From: Clostridiaceae bacterium
GTDB taxonomy: Bacteria; Bacillota_A; Clostridia; Clostridiales; Clostridiaceae
Reading direction: 5' to 3'
Assembly: GCA_029256485.1 (NCBI GenBank)
Contig: JAQSXU010000011.1
Span: 1 to 58,798 of the forward strand
DNA: 58,798 bases
The stretch's first letter is position 1. Every line of letters begins with the position of its first letter. The notes under the pieces are model-generated. The model made no database searches and was not told the DNA's origin. It saw nothing but the letters and a program-made list of their open reading frames with translations. This document shows positions 54,469-58,798 of this stretch, one piece after another. A program made the translations under genes and the position numbers.

Positions 54469-55257
54469 TCACATTTTTATTGCCTTTATGGTAAACAACT
54501 TTGGAATGCCTTTATCTTCAGGCTTAGGACTTTCAGTTTCTTCTAAAGCTTTTATACAAAATCCTTCCTCTGCAATAGATGTTACTATTTCTCCTAATGT
54601 CCATTTTCTTAAATAAGCTTTTGGAAGAGCTTTTTTCTCTTCTTCTGTTAAACTTCCAATGCCTGAAACATATTTCATATAAGCTACCTCTGTTTCCTCA
54701 ACGGTATCACTAAAGTAATCACCATTAATTTTATGCTTTTTACCTTTTGTAGTGATTAATTTTGTTGAAACAGGGTGAAAGTCTTCAATTAAAAATGTTC
54801 CTTTGGATTTTAGTAATTTATATGCTATTCCAAAAAATGGATTTAAGTCTGTGAAGTAATGCAGTATCCCAAGTTCAGAAAAGACTATATCATATTGTTC
54901 TAATAATTCATCAAGTGATAATTTTAATACATCAGAAACTATATATTTTATATTTACATCAGCTTCTCTGGCTAAATTTGTTGCATATCTATAATTATCA
55001 TAAGAAAAATCTATAACGGTGACCTGTGCACCCATTAATGATAAGGCAACTGCCTTAACTCCATTTGACCCCAGTAAATTACAGATTTTTTTACCTTTTA
55101 CATCTGTAAAATGCTTACTTAGAGACCCAAGCCTTTTTAATGGGTTTTCTTTTATTTTTAATGCAGCCTCATATGGCTGGCCAAATCTATTTATCCAAGC
55201 TTCATATGCTAATTGATTCCACGCAATTTCATTAATTTTAGTATGCTCCTCCTGCAT
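54469..55257 (-). CDS. Class I SAM-dependent methyltransferase
   Basis: The 262-residue protein has motif I CNLLGSNGVKAVALSLMGAQVTVIDFS (residues about 58-84), where GSNG replaces the usual GxGxG, then motif II DVLKLSLDELLEQYDIVFSELGILHYF and the post-motif LKSKGTFLIEDFHP. It fits small-molecule or ubiE-like methyltransferases; the substrate is unknown. AGGAGGATATTT precedes the ATG at 55257. It is monocistronic and divergent from the next gene. Confidence 0.85.
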   Translation of the reverse strand: MQEEHTKINEIAWNQLAYEAWINRFGQPYEAALKIKENPLKRLGSLSKHFTDVKGKKICNLLGSNGVKAVALSLMGAQVTVIDFSYDNYRYATNLAREADVNIKYIVSDVLKLSLDELLEQYDIVFSELGILHYFTDLNPFFGIAYKLLKSKGTFLIEDFHPVSTKLITTKGKKHKINGDYFSDTVEETEVAYMKYVSGIGSLTEEEKKALPKAYLRKWTLGEIVTSIAEEGFCIKALEETESPKPEDKGIPKLFTIKAIKM

Positions 55258-55463
55258 AGCTTAAATATCCTCCTTAATATTACAAATAACATTAGTATAT
55301 ACTTTATTTTCAGAAAGTGCCATAAAATTTTATAGAGAATGTAAATATGTATAAAATATCTGATATAATTTAAATTAATACATCTGTGTATATTATTACT
55401 TTGTGACAAAATTTTATTTAAATAATAAACTGTATATTGAAATAGTAATTTGGAGTTTTATTT

Positions 55464-56339
55464 ATGGAATCAAATAAGGCTGTTATTCCATTATATTTAA
55501 ATAGTAATATGACAAATAATTTATTTACTGTTTTAGTTCAAGAATTTTCCGAAACAAAAACAATAACATCAAAAAGCCAGTTTATTTTAAACTTCACAAC
55601 CCCAATTAATGAGTTTTTTTTTGATAAATGTGGTCATAGTGTTCAAGGAGATATTAATTTACAGCTCTTAAATGAATCATCAAGGCAGATTTCTGATGAA
55701 AAATTATCATTAATAATATTAATATTTTTAAATCTAAAGAAAATACTCATTGATAATAATTTATTAAAAGTATTATCATCTAATACAATTGAAGATATTA
55801 AAGTCAATGATTATATAGAGTTTAACAGTAAATTAGAGCCTCTGCCTTTAATTAAATCATTAGAAAGCATAATATTTGCCATGGAAAGTCATTTAGCATT
55901 TTTGCCTTTAATGGATAACATTAATAATATTGAAGATGAAAAGAGCTCAACCAAATACATTTTGGAAATGCTAAAGAACTCATTAAATACCTATCAATCT
56001 TCAAAATGTGTAAAATATATTGCAAAAACAGCATGGCAGCAGAGTCAATTTATTTTGCCACTTGATTTATCCAATCTTACAGATAAAATTGATTATTTAA
56101 CAGATTCCAAAGTTACTTCTTTGGGAAAGGTTATAAAGATTACAGACACAAATTTAGACTCTCGCAGTAATATTTTTCACACGGGCAATAGTATTGATTA
56201 TATTGATGAAGAGGTTTTTGCTAAATTAAAAGATAAATACTTAAAAAAATACAGTTTTTCTAATATTAATAAACCTGTAGACGAAAATGCAGAAGTAAAA
56301 AAAATAGTAGAAATATTACCAATAGCCATATATATTTAA
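55464..56339 (+). CDS. Hypothetical protein, DUF6414-like N-terminus
   Basis: The 291-residue protein begins with AVIPLYLNSNMTNNLFTVLVQEFSETKTITS, which recalls the start of DUF6414 proteins (a YLN strand followed by an amphipathic helix). The remaining sequence mixes helices (IILIFLNLKKIL) and an alpha/beta part near residues 185-235. No catalytic motif, signal peptide or membrane span is evident. TTTGGAGTTT precedes ATG 55464. The family assignment is tentative and the function unknown. Confidence 0.5.
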   Translation: MESNKAVIPLYLNSNMTNNLFTVLVQEFSETKTITSKSQFILNFTTPINEFFFDKCGHSVQGDINLQLLNESSRQISDEKLSLIILIFLNLKKILIDNNLLKVLSSNTIEDIKVNDYIEFNSKLEPLPLIKSLESIIFAMESHLAFLPLMDNINNIEDEKSSTKYILEMLKNSLNTYQSSKCVKYIAKTAWQQSQFILPLDLSNLTDKIDYLTDSKVTSLGKVIKITDTNLDSRSNIFHTGNSIDYIDEEVFAKLKDKYLKKYSFSNINKPVDENAEVKKIVEILPIAIYI

Positions 56340-56406
56340 AATTCAAAAATACATTTATAGTGTAATTATAATAAATAATAAAATTTAAAACAAAGGAGAA
56401 TTGATT

Positions 56407-56652
56407 ATGAAATACAAAATTGGATCGGAAATAGAGTTTACCAATAATTTCGAAGTAAATTGTGAGAATGGGAAAAAGGCCTCCATAGCAAAAGGTGATA
56501 AAGCAATTGTTTCAAGAAAAGTAGATGAAACCAGCGGTGAAATTATTTATACCACCGGAAATGCGAAGGGCCTAATTCAAATAATAAACATCCAAGTTGA
56601 TGATGAATTGGATGCAGATTTAATAGCAAAAAAAATATTATCACAACTATAG
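56407..56652 (+). CDS. Small conserved-type hypothetical protein
   Basis: The 81-residue, strand-rich protein (KYKIGSEIEFTNNFEVNCENGKKASIAKGDKAIVSRK) looks like a small beta-barrel, with a helical tail (DADLIAKKILSQL). ATG 56407 follows AAAGGAG at good distance; a TTG at 56401 in the same frame is an unlikely start. It lies between the DUF6414-like gene and the nitrilase gene, with short gaps on both sides. Function unknown. Confidence 0.65.
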   Translation: MKYKIGSEIEFTNNFEVNCENGKKASIAKGDKAIVSRKVDETSGEIIYTTGNAKGLIQIINIQVDDELDADLIAKKILSQL

Positions 56653-56712
56653 TTTAATAAGATTACTCTATAGAAGGTCCTTTATACTATTAGATTAAAG
56701 AGGTGTAAAAAT

Positions 56713-57549
56713 ATGAGTAAAATAAATGTAGGAATAATTCAGATGACTGCAGAAACCAACAAACAGGTTAATATGTTACATGCTAAAGATTTAATTATAA
56801 AAGCTGCAAAAGCAGGTGCAGAAATACTTGTACTGCCTGAAATGTTTATTTGCCCTTATTCTAGAAAATATTTTAAAGCCTTTAGCGAAGAAGTTGATGA
56901 TAAAAATATAGAAGGCACATCGGAAACATTAACGCTTCTAACCAAATTAGCTAGAGAATTGAATGTATACATTATTTGTGGAAGTATTCCTGAAATGTAT
57001 AATGATTTTTTATACAATACAAGTTATATACTTAGTGATTCAGGTGAAATAATCGGCAAATACAGAAAAATTCATCTTTTTGATATTAATATAAAAAACA
57101 AAGTAAGTTTTAGAGAATCTGATACATTTGCAAGTGGAGATAAAATAATTACCTTTAATACAAAATGGGGCAAAATGGGCATAGCCATATGTTTTGATAT
57201 AAGGTTTAATGAACAGATAAGAAAAATGGCCTTAAATGATGTAAAAATAGTGTTTGTTCCCGCCGTTTTTAACCCTTTAACAGGTAAGGATCATTGGGAT
57301 TTGTTATTCAGGAGCCGGGCAGTTGATAACCAGATATTTATGGTAGGCTGCTGTTCTGCGAAAAACCCAGATTTAATAAAACATACTCCATATGGCCACT
57401 CACTTGCAGTAAATCCTTGGGGAAATATTATTGGGCAGATTCCAAATAATGATGAAGACATTTTAATGGTTCAATTAGATTTAGATGAAATAAATTCAGT
57501 TAGAGAACAACTGCCGGTATTAAGTAGTATAAAAAATGATCTATACTAA
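56713..57549 (+). CDS. Carbon-nitrogen hydrolase, omega-amidase (Nit2)-like
   Basis: The 278-residue nitrilase-superfamily enzyme has the catalytic triad E43 (LPEMF), K119 (YRKIHLFD) and C160 (AICFDIRF). KIHLFDI and the segment RSRAVDNQIFMVGCCSAKN match the Nit2/omega-amidase branch, which hydrolyses alpha-ketoglutaramate or alpha-ketosuccinamate. Such a repair or nitrogen-recycling role suits amino-acid fermentation, but substrate range in the family is broad. AAAGAGGTG precedes ATG 56713. Confidence 0.9.
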   Translation: MSKINVGIIQMTAETNKQVNMLHAKDLIIKAAKAGAEILVLPEMFICPYSRKYFKAFSEEVDDKNIEGTSETLTLLTKLARELNVYIICGSIPEMYNDFLYNTSYILSDSGEIIGKYRKIHLFDINIKNKVSFRESDTFASGDKIITFNTKWGKMGIAICFDIRFNEQIRKMALNDVKIVFVPAVFNPLTGKDHWDLLFRSRAVDNQIFMVGCCSAKNPDLIKHTPYGHSLAVNPWGNIIGQIPNNDEDILMVQLDLDEINSVREQLPVLSSIKNDLY

Positions 57550-57555
57550 AATAAA

Positions 57556-57593
57556 AAAGTTCAAATAACATTGTATTTTGTTACTTGAACTTT
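57556..57593. terminator. Bidirectional terminator between nitrilase and yedF
   Basis: AAAGTTCAAATAACA and TGTTACTTGAACTTT pair (one mismatch) around an 8-base loop. Confidence 0.82.
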
Positions 57594-57600
57594 ATATTTT

Positions 57601-58185
57601 TTAAAGTTTTATTGTATTTGATGCTTTATCCATTTTTTCAACAATAGAGTACATATTTGTTATCTCACCAACTGCCAGCTTTTCTTTTAAATTATAAAAA
57701 TCCAAACATGTGCCGCAGCTTAAAATATTAACTCCTTTTTCATGTATTTTTTTAATACTGTCCAGGCAATCTGAATCTTCTATAGTTAATTTTACTCCAC
57801 CATTTATAAAGATTAAATCCTTTGGAAGATTATCACTTTCAGAAAGAGCATATAAATAACTTTTCATTAGAATTGCACCTAATTTATCATCACCATTGCC
57901 CAAAAAAGATGAGCTTATTACAATACATAAACTATTTTCTTTGAAACTGCTATTTCTAAGCACTTCAGATTTTATTTTAGAAATTTCTATATAATATAAA
58001 TTATTATCGTTTTTAATAGTTGAAATGTAACCATTACTCCCAGCAAATTTAATAACATTGTTCTTTGCAGTTTCATTATCTACAATAACAGTAGCGGATC
58101 CTTCATCAATAGAATCGAAGTATTTCTTAGTATTTATTACTGGCTGTGGACATTCTAATCCTTTGCAGTCTATTATATTTTTCAT
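57601..58185 (-). CDS. yedF: Selenium-metabolism protein YedF
   Basis: The 194-residue protein has an N-terminal TusA/SirA-like domain (residues 1 to about 75; DCKGLECPQPVINTKK with Cys12 in the CPxP motif) fused to a DsrE-like domain (residues about 85-194; VISSSFLGNGDDKLGAILMKSYLYALSES and ILSCGTCLDFY with two Cys). This fused form is the one linked to selenium use in bacteria that have selD, probably as a carrier of reactive sulfur or selenium. In this window it agrees with the UGA-containing selenoprotein gene at 14.7-15.0 kb. AGGGGGGAT precedes the ATG at 58185. Confidence 0.92.
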   Translation of the reverse strand: MKNIIDCKGLECPQPVINTKKYFDSIDEGSATVIVDNETAKNNVIKFAGSNGYISTIKNDNNLYYIEISKIKSEVLRNSSFKENSLCIVISSSFLGNGDDKLGAILMKSYLYALSESDNLPKDLIFINGGVKLTIEDSDCLDSIKKIHEKGVNILSCGTCLDFYNLKEKLAVGEITNMYSIVEKMDKASNTIKL

Positions 58186-58733
58186 ATAAAATCCCCCCTG
58201 ATTTTTAATACAAATTGATTATAACATAATAGAAATAAATAAATTATAATTATAATTTATAGTTAATTGTTTAATAATAATTAATAGTTATATGTATGCC
58301 ATTACGTGGATAAAACAAAATCTGCAGTATTAAAAACTGCAGATTTATGGGGTTAAAGGATTGATACATTATATTATGGAAGTATAGATAGCTAAATAAT
58401 TAAAATTTAATGATAAATTAATGTTAATTTAATAAAATCATAGTAAAATATTAAATAGTATCAAATTAATAAAAATACAGATACTAATAATAAAATTATA
58501 AATAGAAATATAAGTAAAAATAACCATTGTGTTATATTTTCTATTTATTTAATACATATAGTATATATCATTTGTAGTATTAAATCAACACATTATTCTG
58601 ATTACATCAAAAATTACAGTTATTAATAAATCAAATTGTCACAATTTTATGAATTTAACTCTATATCCTCAAATTTATGTTATTATGTACTTTGAGCTTT
58701 GAAGAACGTAGAAACAAAGGAAGGATAATTTAT
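58186..58733. other. Intergenic region of about 550 bases without a gene
   Basis: Very AT-rich and full of stops on both strands. It contains the yedF ribosome binding site and promoter area and one clear hairpin (58318-58346). I see no ORF with a ribosome binding site, no tRNA and no recognised riboswitch. Confidence 0.6.
58318..58346. terminator. Orphan hairpin AAATCTGCAG / CTGCAGATTT
   Basis: A perfect 10-bp stem with a 9-base loop and terminator shape lies about 130 bases from the nearest gene. It may end a small unannotated transcript. Confidence 0.4.
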
Positions 58734-58798
58734 ATGAATAAATTTGTATTTAACTTTACAGCACTTTTCCAAATATCAGTATTTTTAATAACTCTATA
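58734..58798 (+). CDS. Start of a gene cut by the window end
   Basis: ATG 58734 is preceded by AAAGGAAGGA at good spacing and opens a frame reading MNKFVFNFTALFQISVFLIT, which runs off the window. It is hydrophobic, so the product may be membrane-bound or exported. Nothing more can be said. Confidence 0.5.
   Translation, partial: MNKFVFNFTALFQISVFLITL

Overview
The window reads as chromosome of a low-GC, spore-former-type Firmicute, most likely an amino-acid-fermenting member of the Clostridiaceae. The base composition is very AT-rich, ribosome binding sites are strong (GGAGG/GGGGGTGA), TTG and GTG starts occur, and intrinsic terminators separate most transcription units. Telling content includes a complete anaerobic L-ornithine oxidation operon (Stickland-type metabolism), a Na+-type V/A-ATPase, HPr kinase, a flavodiiron protein, and two signs of selenium use: a UGA-containing selenoprotein gene and YedF. 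No rRNA, tRNA, CRISPR array, phage or insertion sequence was seen.

Layout. 1-5.3 kb: a ferritin-like protein with a zinc ribbon, a membrane-anchored beta-propeller, a zinc phospholipase-C-like protein, a small methyltransferase-like protein and a B12-binding radical SAM protein. 5.4-14.0 kb: a nine-gene V/A-type ATPase operon (F/H-I-K-E-C-G-A-B-D order) with its own promoter and a clear terminator. 14.2-15.7 kb: peptide deformylase, then a divergent pair made of a HesB-like/CC-Se-motif selenoprotein (minus strand, internal UGA read as Sec, with a bSECIS-like hairpin) and an ECF transporter S component. 15.8-24.1 kb: a HelD-like helicase, a flavodiiron protein, a DUF896-hprK-5-FCL cluster, an M18 aminopeptidase and a PHP phosphoesterase. 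24.2-25.5 kb: two exported proteins and a 44-aa small protein.

25.6-32.8 kb (minus strand): a tight three-gene operon encoding a 1621-aa multidomain protein (HD hydrolase, helical repeats, NadD-like nucleotidyltransferase, GNAT-like region, phosphoribosyltransferase-like motif), an LDH/MDH-fold protein and a double flavodoxin-fold protein. This is the best candidate here for an undescribed system. 33.4-35.3 kb: a lipoprotein, a candidate small RNA, a CsoR/CstR-family repressor whose promoter motif resembles that of the selenoprotein, and a split ThrE-type exporter.

35.5-47.3 kb: glyA, then a sigma-54 activator and the ornithine operon it probably controls. A perfect -24/-12 promoter is preceded by three TGCAA-N6-TTGCA palindromes. 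The operon starts with a frameshifted copy of ord, continues ortA-ortB-oraS-oraE-(MutL/GlmL-like reactivase)-orr, and ends with an intact ord. Together these convert L-ornithine to D-ornithine (Orr), 2,4-diaminopentanoate (OraSE), 2-amino-4-oxopentanoate (Ord), and alanine plus acetyl-CoA (OrtAB).

47.5-58.8 kb: single-chain purL flanked by PurBox-like motifs, several small conserved clostridial proteins, a soluble chemoreceptor-like protein, a methyltransferase, an omega-amidase-like nitrilase, yedF, a roughly 550-base gap without a gene, and the first codons of a gene cut by the window end.
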